A DNA stretch of 64,000 bases from Enterococcus sp. 9E7_DIV0242. Lineage in GTDB: Bacteria > Bacillota > Bacilli > Lactobacillales > Enterococcaceae. The stretch spans positions 868,001 to 932,000 of the forward strand of contig NZ_CP147247.1 in assembly GCF_002140975.2 (NCBI RefSeq). Direction: 5' to 3'. A program made the translations under genes and the position numbers. Under the pieces are notes generated by a model. That model saw only the letters and a program-made list of their open reading frames with translations, did not search any database and was not told where the DNA came from. Position 1 is the first letter of the stretch; each line of letters starts with the position of its first letter. This document shows, one piece after another, positions 55,037 to 62,942 of the stretch.

Positions 55037-55387
55037 TTTTTATCCCTCAATTTCAAACTATTTATTTTACACTTAAATTTTACATTAGAAAGACTGATAT
55101 AGCAATGCTGCCAACAGCAAAATATGAGTATACCCTATTTTTACATAGAAAGGATAAATTAAAAGGATTATTCTATCCTTTCTGTTTACACCCATACACT
55201 TCATCCTGACACTTGCAAAGGTTGTCCCTCACTTGTCACATTTATGACGCTAAGTTTTGATCTGCCAGCAGCTTTACTTCTGTTGCTAGATTTTCTTCTA
55301 CTCATACTCTTAAGTTTTGATAGCTTATTAAATTGAAAAATAGGTAAATGATCATTAAAAAACAATCATTTACCTATTTTTTTTAAG
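55037..55387. other. Region upstream of the recombinase with repeats and hairpins
   Basis: Holds AGAAAGGATA / TATCCTTTCT (about 55147-55182), TAAGTTTTGAT at 55251, TAAGTTTTGATAGCTTAT at 55311, and the terminator AAAATAGGTAAATGAT / ATCATTTACCTATTTT (55337-55380, with T runs on both sides) that ends the amidase gene. No gene was found. Recombinase binding sites usually lie in this position. Confidence 0.6.
55311..55328 (+). repeat. Direct repeat TAAGTTTTGATAGCTTAT, copy 1
   Basis: Identical over 18 bp to the copy at 56821-56838, with shorter matches at 55251 (11 bp) and 54424 (9 bp), all in the same orientation. Each full copy lies just outside a terminator of a minus-strand gene. Confidence 0.75.
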
Positions 55388-56377
55388 TTAAAATCTCAAT
55401 ACAATAAATGAAGAGTAACTATCTGTATTTATACTATTCCAACTAGTATCTTTACGATCTGTTGTATGTTGTGTAATATACGCTGTATTTCCAGATTTTT
55501 TGCTTACATAAGCTATGTGAGTAATTTGGAATGTATTCTTCTTAAAGTAGCCAACAAAGTCACCTTCACGAACATATCCTTGTGCTTCATTTTTTGTTGT
55601 AAATTGACGAGTGCTACATCCATCTGTAGTCCAAAACACAATAAAATTGTGTGCTAGTTTCCAGGGAGAAGAAGCGGTTACTCCTGCTGTGTGCGTCCAA
55701 GTCATTCCACTAGCATTTGCAGAGTTTCTTAACCCTTTATCACCATAGAAAGCTATTTGTGAAGCAAAGTTGGTACAATCGCTTTCGTATAATGGAAAAA
55801 GTACATTTCTTCTGTTCCACCAGTCTCTAGCATATTTGGTTGCATTAGTTACATTAAAGCCAGCTCTCGCCATTCTTGGTTTCACAGTATTCTCTGTTCC
55901 TAAAATTAGAGAAATATTTTCTGTTCTTATGTCGTTAAACGTTCTTTCCAATAGATATTCCTTTTCATGCAACAATGCTACTATCTCTTCATCAGTAGGT
56001 TCCACGGGAACAAGGGCAGCAATTCTTGTCAAATAGATAGAGGCGAATTCACTATACATTGCATTTTCTTCCCCTGAATTGCCTAATGTTAGATTGCCTG
56101 CTTCGATTGCTCCTAAAACATTGAAATATTCTCCCTCTAGCTGAGTATCAAATTCTTGGCCAATGTTCTCTTTAATCGCTGAAAGCAAATCCTTCTGGGC
56201 ATTTTCTAATGTTATTTCCAAATTGAAATCAATTTCATTTTCTTGAATTTCTTCTTTTACTGCCGTAACTATATCTGTTCCGTCTATTTCATCTGCTGAC
56301 ACAGACGTAGCTCCAACAATACTAAAAGTGAATACCCCCAACACAATTGTACAATACTTAACAATGTTCCTTTTCAT
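55388..56377 (-). CDS. Secreted Amidase_6 domain protein
   Basis: A 329-aa secreted protein. A signal peptide ends near VSA/DEI (about residue 29). A helical pro-like region (30-150) precedes the Amidase_6 domain (about 165-329): ATKYARDWWNRRN, the nucleophile cysteine in ESDCTNFASQIAFYGDKG, EGDFVGYFKK and the histidine in ITHIAYVSK, ending YITQHTTDRKDTSWN. The family resembles NlpC/CHAP-like amidases and may act on peptide or peptidoglycan amides. The ATG at 56377 is preceded by AAGGAG at a wide 13 bases, so a TTG six bases earlier is an alternative start. A strong bidirectional terminator follows. Confidence 0.85.
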   Translation of the reverse strand: MKRNIVKYCTIVLGVFTFSIVGATSVSADEIDGTDIVTAVKEEIQENEIDFNLEITLENAQKDLLSAIKENIGQEFDTQLEGEYFNVLGAIEAGNLTLGNSGEENAMYSEFASIYLTRIAALVPVEPTDEEIVALLHEKEYLLERTFNDIRTENISLILGTENTVKPRMARAGFNVTNATKYARDWWNRRNVLFPLYESDCTNFASQIAFYGDKGLRNSANASGMTWTHTAGVTASSPWKLAHNFIVFWTTDGCSTRQFTTKNEAQGYVREGDFVGYFKKNTFQITHIAYVSKKSGNTAYITQHTTDRKDTSWNSINTDSYSSFIVLRF

Positions 56378-56403
56378 AATCAAATCCACACTCCTTATTT
56401 TTA

Positions 56404-56676
56404 TTAAACTTCCCCATCATATTCTGCAAAATATAAGATACCATATTTTTTTACACGGTATGTTTTCAGCTCTGCTAAAGTTTCTTCCTCTATCGGTGCA
56501 GGGGAAATAACGAATAAATCATCACTGATTTTTTCAACTTTTGAATTCATTCCTACATCAAAAAATCCAGAAGAAAAAACTTCTGTTCGAACAGCAATAA
56601 CAGGGTCTTTATGGACATACCAAAAAAGGAGAATAGAAAGAAATGCCAATACTGCTACAAATCTTTTTAATTTCAT
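56404..56676 (-). CDS. Small membrane-anchored or secreted protein
   Basis: A 90-aa protein with an N-terminal hydrophobic segment (KRFVAVLAFLSILLFWYV) acting as signal or anchor, then a soluble part ending VKKYGILYFAEYDGEV. It is not recognised. It lies 26 bp upstream of the amidase gene in the same direction and is probably co-transcribed, so it may be a partner or inhibitor of the secreted amidase. That is inference from position. Confidence 0.55.
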   Translation of the reverse strand: MKLKRFVAVLAFLSILLFWYVHKDPVIAVRTEVFSSGFFDVGMNSKVEKISDDLFVISPAPIEEETLAELKTYRVKKYGILYFAEYDGEV

Positions 56677-56820
56677 AAATACACCTTCTTGCAAAATATT
56701 AGTTAAAGTTAACTAATTATACTTTATAAATCGCTTAATTTCAATATTTTTATCTTTTTAAATAGTTATTAGGTCTCAAAAATATATTTTTATTTCTCTA
56801 TTCCTTTTTATTAAAAATCC

Positions 56821-56838
56821 TAAGTTTTGATAGCTTAT
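56821..56838 (+). repeat. Direct repeat TAAGTTTTGATAGCTTAT, copy 2
   Basis: Exact 18-bp copy of the sequence at 55311. It lies between the terminator of the 109-aa gene and the promoter region of the 90-aa gene. Confidence 0.75.
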
Positions 56839-56844
56839 AAACAA

Positions 56845-56880
56845 TAAAAGAATGAGCAAAATTCAAATTTACTCATTCTA
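56845..56880 (-). terminator. Terminator of the 109-aa gene
   Basis: AGAATGAG / CTCATTCT followed on the minus strand by TTTTATTG. Confidence 0.6.
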
Positions 56881-56903
56881 ATGGATCTACCTTGCCAATA
56901 TGA

Positions 56904-57233
56904 TTATTTTCCTGATTGTTCTTTAAGTACTTTTACAGCAAACTCCAACCCTTCAATAAATGTTTCTAATTCCGTGTCCCCACCTAGTTCAATTTCTACT
57001 GCACTTACAGTTCCATATACATCCTTTTTTACGTCAGCTTCTAAATCGGTAGCAGCTAAATCTCTAATAGCGAAGTATGTTCGACCTCCATGACCAGTGT
57101 CGCCACCTCGGTATCCAGTTGTACCAACTTCAACTTGTAGTATATTTGCATTAGTTATTTCTAGTACTTTTGTTGATACTTGTTTTCCATTAACATTTTT
57201 TCTAGAAGAACTTAGATCATGATTTTTATTCAT
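56904..57233 (-). CDS. Hypothetical 109-aa protein
   Basis: Not recognised. A soluble, acidic protein starting MNKNHDLSSSRKNVNGKQ, with a glycine-rich middle (VGTTGYRGGDTGHGGRTYFAI) and a beta/alpha C-terminus (VSAVEIELGGDTELETFIEGLEFAVKVL). The start ATG follows GGGAGTG. It has no signal peptide. It is flanked by the DUF4179 gene upstream and its own terminator and repeat downstream, so it may be an independent cassette. Confidence 0.55.
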   Translation of the reverse strand: MNKNHDLSSSRKNVNGKQVSTKVLEITNANILQVEVGTTGYRGGDTGHGGRTYFAIRDLAATDLEADVKKDVYGTVSAVEIELGGDTELETFIEGLEFAVKVLKEQSGK

Positions 57234-57318
57234 TTCTGTCACTCCCATATACTGTTTTAATTAACTACACATTAATTATAGCTCAAATAGAAAAAAGTTC
57301 ACAATAGCGATTTTTTCA

Positions 57319-58392
57319 TTAATTATGAACATCAAAATGACCAATTTCATTAATTGCATTTCCAGTATACTGATCAATTTCGTTAACTTGTACCTGGAAT
57401 GTGGACGATTTATCTAGTATACTCAAATTGAAAACGATAGTCATTTCTCCGGAATCTTCATCATAAACTTCAGAAAAAAGACTTTCTTGCGCACTTTCTC
57501 CATCTTTATATAAATCGACTCTTATTAAATGATTATTCCTTAATGAAGTATTAAAGTTCACAGTTGTTTGCAAAGCATCGCTGTGTGCTTCTATATTAGT
57601 GATATTTGCTACATTACTTATTTTGGGAACACCTATTTGAGATAACAATTTGTTTTCAATATTAAAAGACCAGTCTCCTTCGTATTCTAAAGCAGACTCA
57701 ACACCAAATGGTTTTTTTTCTAAATCTGATAATGCATTCCTTTTTGCTTCCTCAAATTCATCTCTATCTTGCCACCATAATTTATAAATATGTAGAATTA
57801 AATTAGCATCATTCGGAATTTTTTTACTCATGGAACTAGCGATTACAGAACCATAAAATGTATTTCCTTCTAAACGAAAAGTTGATTTAAATGCCATCCC
57901 TCCATTCAAGTCTTTATCATCTTCTTCAGTCTTGAGACCAAAGTCAATAAATTGGGCATCTGATCCTGACTTCATTTCTTTTTTCAGCAGCTCCAATAAC
58001 TCCTCACTTTTAATTTCAAATTGGTAGTCAAACGCATATTTTTGGTTTGTTGAAACAAATTTAGTTAATGATATTGTAATGCCATTTTGGCTGCTTTCCG
58101 AATTTTGCTTAATAGGTACCTTTTTATCCTCTGTGATAGATACAGCCAAATCTTGACTAATTCCGAACACATTCTTTATTGCAGTAGTAACATCTGAATT
58201 CATCATTAAAAACAATATAATCAATATTACTGAAGATAATGTAATGACATATTTTCTATACTTTTTAGCAAAACTATTGTCCTGTTCAATTTCATAATTA
58301 AGAATTTTACTTCTGTGTTTCGCTATTTCTTTCTTCACTTCTTCTGGAACCACACTTTCTTCCTTAAGAAAATCGAGATTATCTTTTTTCAT
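57319..58392 (-). CDS. DUF4179 protein, probable anti-sigma factor
   Basis: A 357-aa single-pass membrane protein. A cytoplasmic N-terminus (1-47) is followed by a transmembrane segment (KYVITLSSVILIILFLMM) and a large extracellular part beginning VTTAIKNVFGISQDLAVSI, the DUF4179 signature region, with beta-rich sensor-like domains behind. It starts four bases after the ECF sigma gene. DUF4179 proteins next to ECF factors are regarded as their membrane anti-sigma factors, so this one probably holds the sigma factor inactive until an envelope signal. Confidence 0.85.
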   Translation of the reverse strand: MKKDNLDFLKEESVVPEEVKKEIAKHRSKILNYEIEQDNSFAKKYRKYVITLSSVILIILFLMMNSDVTTAIKNVFGISQDLAVSITEDKKVPIKQNSESSQNGITISLTKFVSTNQKYAFDYQFEIKSEELLELLKKEMKSGSDAQFIDFGLKTEEDDKDLNGGMAFKSTFRLEGNTFYGSVIASSMSKKIPNDANLILHIYKLWWQDRDEFEEAKRNALSDLEKKPFGVESALEYEGDWSFNIENKLLSQIGVPKISNVANITNIEAHSDALQTTVNFNTSLRNNHLIRVDLYKDGESAQESLFSEVYDEDSGEMTIVFNLSILDKSSTFQVQVNEIDQYTGNAINEIGHFDVHN

Positions 58393-58396
58393 TTTG

Positions 58397-58903
58397 TCAA
58401 TCCTCCAATAAACATTTTAATTTTTGTCTCCCACGTGAAAGTCTCGTCTTTACGGTGTTTTGTGGAACATCCAATTGGTAGGCAATCTCTGTAATAGTAA
58501 AACCCACATAGTAATATAAAACAATTGGAATTAGATATATTTCTGGTAATTTATGAAGCATCTCATTCATGTGCAATTTTTCATGCACCTTTTCTTCATA
58601 ATTTCCATAGCTATCGTTAAATTCAATAACTTTATCTTTTTTTCTTAAAATTTTCTTAGCACTATTTATCATAATTTTAAAGAACCATGTATTAAATGCT
58701 GTTTCATTTTTCAAATTTGATATTTTTTTCCAAGCTATAATTTCTGTTTCTTGTATGCAATCTACGACGTCTTCATTATTTTGGAGTAATTTATACGCCG
58801 AATTATAGAGTACTTCTTCATAGGATTCACAAAGTTTTATAAAAGCTGCAGCATCCCCGTTTTTCGCCCTCTTAACCAACATAATTTGTAAAGTTTTTTC
58901 CAT
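58397..58903 (-). CDS. ECF sigma factor
   Basis: A 168-aa sigma-70-family factor. Region 2 (about 15-85) contains YNSAYKLLQNNEDVVDCIQETEIIAWKKISNL and FNTWFFKIMINSAKKILRKK. Region 4 (about 110-165) contains LPEIYLIPIVLYYYVGFTITEIAYQLDVPQNTVKTRLSRGRQKL. There is no region 1.1 or 3, as expected for ECF. The ATG follows AAGGAGGAAGTT. An ECF-style promoter lies directly upstream, indicating autoregulation, and its partner DUF4179 gene is immediately downstream. Confidence 0.95.
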   Translation of the reverse strand: MEKTLQIMLVKRAKNGDAAAFIKLCESYEEVLYNSAYKLLQNNEDVVDCIQETEIIAWKKISNLKNETAFNTWFFKIMINSAKKILRKKDKVIEFNDSYGNYEEKVHEKLHMNEMLHKLPEIYLIPIVLYYYVGFTITEIAYQLDVPQNTVKTRLSRGRQKLKCLLED

Positions 58904-58926
58904 AACTTCCTCCTTCCTTTATTACC

Positions 58927-58958
58927 TATTAGAGTCATTTTTTTTAGAAAAGGTTTCA
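58927..58958 (-). promoter_or_regulatory. ECF-type promoter of the sigma gene
   Basis: The minus strand reads TGAAAC, 17 bases, then ACTCTAATA, close to the TGAAAC...CGTCTAATA pattern of ECF promoters in Bacilli. It ends 24 bp before the start codon. Confidence 0.65.
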
Positions 58959-59118
58959 ATTTTTTTTATTTATTACTTAAAATCCCTTTGACACATCCAT
59001 ATTATTTATGAAACATAGTATCCTAAAAAGTCGAATAAAATTACTAAATGCATTAATATTATATAGACATCTTTATACGATATAGTGTATCATTATTTCA
59101 GAAAGGAAGTGTTAGATT

Positions 59119-59769
59119 TTGAAAAAATTGTTATTGGTAGTTGCTTTTAGTTTGTTTAGTTTTACTCTCATGTCAAGTAGTGCACAGGCCGCATCTTTCG
59201 AAGATATGAAGGAACATGTACAATCAGGTGAAGGGGCAATTTTCAACCCTATATCAGAAGAAATTATGACCGAAGACGACGCATTGGATTATATTGAATT
59301 CATTGAATCTAAACAAGAAAATCTGAATACTACAGAAGTGTTACCAGAAGTAAACATCGCTGCATTTGAAGCTGTAACTGATCCAGAAGATATACAATCA
59401 AGTGATATTTTTGATGATATAACAGCCTCTATGATTCAGCCATTTGGGGCTCATGTACCAACACAGTTTTATGACTTAGTGGGACCTATCTATCCATCAA
59501 ATGGGTTTTCTGGTTCTGGATGGAGATACAGCGGCTTTCATTTCAGATTTAGAGACTACGCTGCTAACCCCTATTTTGGTGTAAGAGCTGAAAAGGATTC
59601 TTTCTATTTTAATAATCGTAGAAATGGCGACAACCGTGGTCTAGCCAGATATGTAATTCCAGCAAATGGACAGTTCTTGTACTATTCTTCAAGTTTCAAT
59701 GGATATACATTAAATGGGTTCTTTTCAACTCTTGATCCTGTTTCAGGATCGAGATACTTTATCTATTAA
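59119..59769 (+). CDS. Secreted 216-aa protein of unknown function
   Basis: The signal peptide ends at SAQA/ASF (about residue 28). The mature protein has an acidic helical first half and a Tyr/Phe/Arg-rich beta C-terminal half (about 110-216) with GWRYSGFHFRFRDYA and FLYYSSSFNGYTLNGFFSTL. It is not recognised. Translation starts at a TTG after AAGGAAGTG. It is divergent from the ECF sigma gene. A weak ECF-like pair (TGAAAC at 59009, AGTCGAATA at 59029) has a spacer three bases shorter than the sigma gene promoter, so membership in its regulon is only a guess. Confidence 0.7.
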   Translation: MKKLLLVVAFSLFSFTLMSSSAQAASFEDMKEHVQSGEGAIFNPISEEIMTEDDALDYIEFIESKQENLNTTEVLPEVNIAAFEAVTDPEDIQSSDIFDDITASMIQPFGAHVPTQFYDLVGPIYPSNGFSGSGWRYSGFHFRFRDYAANPYFGVRAEKDSFYFNNRRNGDNRGLARYVIPANGQFLYYSSSFNGYTLNGFFSTLDPVSGSRYFIY

Positions 59770-59802
59770 TAACAGTAAACTTAATATTTACAATCATTAT
59801 TT

Positions 59803-59838
59803 GAGCTCTCAAAAGAAGTTTTTAGAGCTCTTTTTTTA
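59803..59838 (+). terminator. Terminator of the secreted 216-aa gene
   Basis: GAGCTCT / AGAGCTC stem with TTTTTTT. Confidence 0.8.
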
Positions 59839-60304
59839 CTCATTAAAATGTTCATTATCTTACATGAAAAAATGATATTAGAAACTATCCGGTTTCACTA
59901 TACTTTTTCCAGCTCTCACAAATCCTCATTTTTGAGAATCAATTTTTTTTACTTAAAACTAACTTCCGGTTTATCTTTTAACATATCCATTAAATGAACA
60001 TAGATTATTTTACGAGTTATTGAACAGCATATTTGATCAAATCAATGGAAATTTTTGAAAAATAAAAAATGTCCAGAAAATAACCATTTTCTGGACACTC
60101 TCTGTTAACCTTTTCTTAAATAAAAAACTAGTCAATGTAATTTCTTTAATTAGTAAATAAAAATAATGAGTTTCCGATAATTATGTTCTATGATAATGAA
60201 ACATCGTCTAATATTGGTATTCTATTCCAGATTGAAGTGTAGTTAAATTAATGCTAGAATTAATTTAACTAATACATGTATTTATATTTTGGAGGCGAAA
60301 AATA
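59839..60304. other. Gene-free AT-rich region before the TIR gene
   Basis: About 465 bp without a convincing gene. It holds the recurring CTCATTTTTGAGAATC motif (59925-59940), an orphan hairpin TGTCCAGAAAA / ATTTTCTGGACA (60070-60097) followed on the minus strand by TTTTTTATT, and the inverted repeat ahead of the TIR gene. The orphan terminator implies a lost or unrecognised minus-strand transcript. Confidence 0.5.
60241..60270. promoter_or_regulatory. 12-bp inverted repeat upstream of the TIR gene
   Basis: AGTTAAATTAAT / ATTAATTTAACT, perfect arms around six bases, 34 bp before the TIR start codon. A plausible operator or leader hairpin. Confidence 0.5.
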
Positions 60305-60994
60305 ATGGCACAATGTACAGCACCGGTTCACGGGCACCGCACAGAGAGTGGAAGAGCTGCATGCCCTGTATGTGGGGGACGTGGTAGAAGCTACAACTAT
60401 TACTCTTCAGATTCTCCGACCTACTACACACCTTCTACAAGTCGAAGTTCCAACAGTAGCCAACGAAACAAGAAAGCACGTTGGGCTTCGTCTGGTTCCA
60501 CTATCTTATACACCCCTGAAGAAATTCGGACACTCACTCCAGTACGACAAAAAGTTGAGGAGAGATCGGAACTGCCCGACTTACGAGATGTTTTTCTTTG
60601 CCATGCTTGGGACGATCGCAAATATGCTGCAAAAGAACTACATGATTTACTAGAAAAAAAAGGTGTATCTGTTTGGTTCAGTGAAAAGGATGTCCTTTTA
60701 GGTTCACCTTTACTTCGTGAAATTGATAAAGGGTTAGTGAAGTCTCGTGTTGGTATTGTTTTAGTTACTCCTTTATTTCTAAAGCGCATCAAAGGAGAAG
60801 GCGTGGCAGATAAAGAACTTTCAGCCTTATTAGCTCGTGATTTACTTGTTCCGATTGTTCATAATACAACCTATGAGGAATTGCGGGAAGTAAGTCCACT
60901 ACTTGGTTCAAGAAGTGGCTTGAGTACTATTGAGGAGTCAATGGAAGAAATTGCAGCGAAATTAGCAGAGTTAGTTACTCCAGAAACAATATAG
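60305..60994 (+). CDS. TIR-domain protein with N-terminal zinc-ribbon-like motif
   Basis: A 229-aa cytoplasmic protein. Residues 4-23 contain CTAPVHGHRTESGRAACPVC, a compact Cys/His set resembling a zinc ribbon, followed by a Ser/Tyr-rich linker to about 90. The TIR domain (about 94-225) begins RDVFLCHAWDDRKYAAKELHDLL, has KKGVSVWFSEKDVLLGSPLL with candidate catalytic Glu127, then LVKSRVGIVLVTPLF. Bacterial TIR domains commonly hydrolyse NAD or make cyclic ADP-ribose signals in anti-phage defence; some are virulence effectors. No partner such as a SIR2, Thoeris or CBASS gene is adjacent, so it may act alone. It has AGGAGG-like GGAGGCG before the ATG and its own terminator. Confidence 0.88.
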   Translation: MAQCTAPVHGHRTESGRAACPVCGGRGRSYNYYSSDSPTYYTPSTSRSSNSSQRNKKARWASSGSTILYTPEEIRTLTPVRQKVEERSELPDLRDVFLCHAWDDRKYAAKELHDLLEKKGVSVWFSEKDVLLGSPLLREIDKGLVKSRVGIVLVTPLFLKRIKGEGVADKELSALLARDLLVPIVHNTTYEELREVSPLLGSRSGLSTIEESMEEIAAKLAELVTPETI

Positions 60995-61007
60995 AAATTT
61001 GTACAAA

Positions 61008-61040
61008 AGACAGATTCGAGTTAGAATCTGTCTTTTTTTT
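61008..61040 (+). terminator. Terminator of the TIR gene
   Basis: AGACAGATT / AATCTGTCT followed by eight T in all. Confidence 0.92.
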
Positions 61041-61082
61041 AACTATAGAATATAATCTGTTCGATTTAAAGATTAGCAATGG

Positions 61083-61219
61083 AATCTGCCATTTATCGAA
61101 ATAAAAATCGTGCCATTTAAATCAAAAAATGACAAGATAAGTAACTAAAAAAGAAAACAATCTCTATTTGGATAAAAATCCTTCCATTTATAGACGAAGT
61201 GTTGTATTACGTATATAAT
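61083..61219 (+). promoter_or_regulatory. Repeat-bearing promoter of the CC-motif peptide gene
   Basis: AATC-nnn-CCATTTA occurs three times, at 61083, 61106 and 61177. The last lies next to a weak -35 (TAGACG, 61191-61196), which is 17 bases before a consensus TATAAT (61214-61219). The repeats may bind an activator. Confidence 0.5.
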
Positions 61220-61250
61220 GAATGAAATAAATTAAACAGGAGGTAACAAT

Positions 61251-61517
61251 ATGAAATTGAAAAGGGGAATACTTATCTTATTAACAACAATCACTCTTGG
61301 TGCATCTATAAGCTTAGTTCCAGTTGGTGATAACACTACTGCTGAAGCTACTTCACGTCCATATCAAACTTGGACAACAATTAAGGGAAACTGTTGTCCA
61401 AATCCCACTCGATCAGGTACTTTATCAAATGGTGAGACTTACTTTCTATACTTGATAGATTACTATTATTCTAATGGGTACACTCATGCTTATTACTCTG
61501 GTTATTATTATTACTAA
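61251..61517 (+). CDS. Small secreted peptide with CC motif and Tyr-rich tail
   Basis: An 88-aa precursor with a signal peptide (KLKRGILILLTTITLGASISLVP) probably cleaved near TAEA/TSRP (about residue 34). The mature peptide of roughly 54 residues contains GNCCPNPTRSG and ends with many tyrosines (YYSGYYYY). It is not recognised. Size, secretion and its own regulated promoter and terminator are compatible with a bacteriocin or secreted effector, but no immunity or transport gene is adjacent. The ribosome site is AGGAGG. Confidence 0.6.
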   Translation: MKLKRGILILLTTITLGASISLVPVGDNTTAEATSRPYQTWTTIKGNCCPNPTRSGTLSNGETYFLYLIDYYYSNGYTHAYYSGYYYY

Positions 61518-61546
61518 TAAGAATTACATTCGAAATTAATAGTATA

Positions 61547-61590
61547 AAGAAGGGATTCTCCTCTCATTAGAATTAGGAGAATACCTTCTT
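61547..61590 (+). terminator. Terminator of the CC-motif peptide gene
   Basis: GAAGG-g-ATTCTCCT / AGGAGAAT-a-CCTTC followed by TTTAT. Confidence 0.7.
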
Positions 61591-62007
61591 TATAATGAAA
61601 ATCCTCTCATTTCTAAAAATCGTCATCCCTGGTAAATTTTGATCTCACCTTTCTTGCCTCCAAAACCCTCATTTTTGAAAATCATTATTTTGCATCCGAA
61701 CTATCTTCAGATTGTAAGCAACTGCATGAAAAATTCCCTATACTCTAATTTCACAGAGGAAAAACGAAACTCTCTTATCACAAAGCTACTTCTCTTTATG
61801 CTCATGTCTTGTTTAAAGATATAATCTCCAGTTAGCACCCTGCCAAAAACTCCAAACGACCCAAAAATAATGTTCCAGCAACCCGAAATATAAGCATTCC
61901 AACAAAATATCTTTTTTTCAATCCATCCTCCTCAACTTATTAAAAAATGGGTTCAACTATATACAAATACTACCTCTCAATTATAAATAAAGCTTTTTCT
62001 ATCTTTT
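61591..62007. other. Gene-free AT-rich region
   Basis: About 415 bp. It contains one more CTCATTTTTGAAAATCATT motif (61668-61686) near its start. No credible gene, promoter or hairpin otherwise. Confidence 0.5.
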
Positions 62008-62778
62008 TTACTCCGAATACTTCAAAATCACACGATCATTTAGCGGTTGAACTTCTCGATTATTATGCGAGTAAAGTTCTTTAAAAGATTCGATTTGTTC
62101 AGTAGAAACCTGTACTGGATTTTCCAATACATACCATTCCACGTTTTCATTTAAAGGCGGCGTAGTCAATGAACCTAAATAATGATAATAGCTTTTATTG
62201 CTTGGCAGCATATCGTCTAAATCAGTGATTGGATCGTCCTTTTCATTGTGGACATCATCCAACACTTCCTGAAAGCCTTTATTCTCTTTCCCTTCTTCAA
62301 AAAAGACACCGACAACTGCGATTCGTCCATCCTGTGCAGTGTGAACAAAATGGGCCTCCATCGGGTAGTGCTCTCCATCTACAGTATGTTCACTTTGCGC
62401 GTGAAAATGAAATTGCGTCAATGTGAAATTTCTACCGTTGATTTGTGCCTTACCACCATCGGACACTTGAATACTGTGCCCATTGTTTTCTACACTGCTC
62501 ACGTCTGCATCGTAATCCAATGCCAGGGTTCCCGTGTCTTCAGTCATCGCTTCTGCTTTCGCTGTCGGAATATCGATCGGTGATTGCATTTGTCCTGCGG
62601 TGAATTCCCACTCTTCCTGATTGTCATAATCAATGTGTTCACCAGAAGCTTTTGATTCTGTCGTACTTGTCTCACTGGTCTCACTTGATTTTTCTGTTTG
62701 GCTTTGATTATTGGCTGTACAACCGCTGACCACCAAACCAACACTAAATAAAACAGCGAACTTACTTAATCTTTTCAC
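62008..62778 (-). CDS. Alpha-class carbonic anhydrase lipoprotein
   Basis: A 256-aa surface enzyme interconverting CO2 and bicarbonate. A lipobox (GLVVSGCTA) near residue 20 predicts lipid anchoring, followed by a Ser/Thr/Glu-rich linker to about 50. The alpha-CA domain has QMQSPIDIPT, the zinc histidines in TQFHFHAQSEHTVDG, MEAHFVH, and YHYLGSLTTPPLNENVEWYVL. Translation probably begins with the GTG at 62778, seven bases after AAGGGAAG. Alpha-class enzymes are found in only some enterococci and lactic acid bacteria. It may be part of the accessory region or mark its edge. Confidence 0.92.
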   Translation of the reverse strand: MKRLSKFAVLFSVGLVVSGCTANNQSQTEKSSETSETSTTESKASGEHIDYDNQEEWEFTAGQMQSPIDIPTAKAEAMTEDTGTLALDYDADVSSVENNGHSIQVSDGGKAQINGRNFTLTQFHFHAQSEHTVDGEHYPMEAHFVHTAQDGRIAVVGVFFEEGKENKGFQEVLDDVHNEKDDPITDLDDMLPSNKSYYHYLGSLTTPPLNENVEWYVLENPVQVSTEQIESFKELYSHNNREVQPLNDRVILKYSE

Positions 62779-62942
62779 TACATCTCTTCCCTTCAACAGT
62801 AACAATTGTTCAACAAGCTAACTATTCCATTTTGTTTTTCATTCATTTAGATGATACCACCAGACAAAATCGTTTTCTAGTTTAATTTTAAAAATATACT
62901 AAGTAATCAAGTACTTGATGTAATTATGTATTTGTGGAACTT

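Noticed and set aside
61639..61824. 61-codon plus-strand frame after the CC-motif peptide
   Set aside because: No ribosome site, low-complexity composition, and it spans the recurring TTTTTGA motif.
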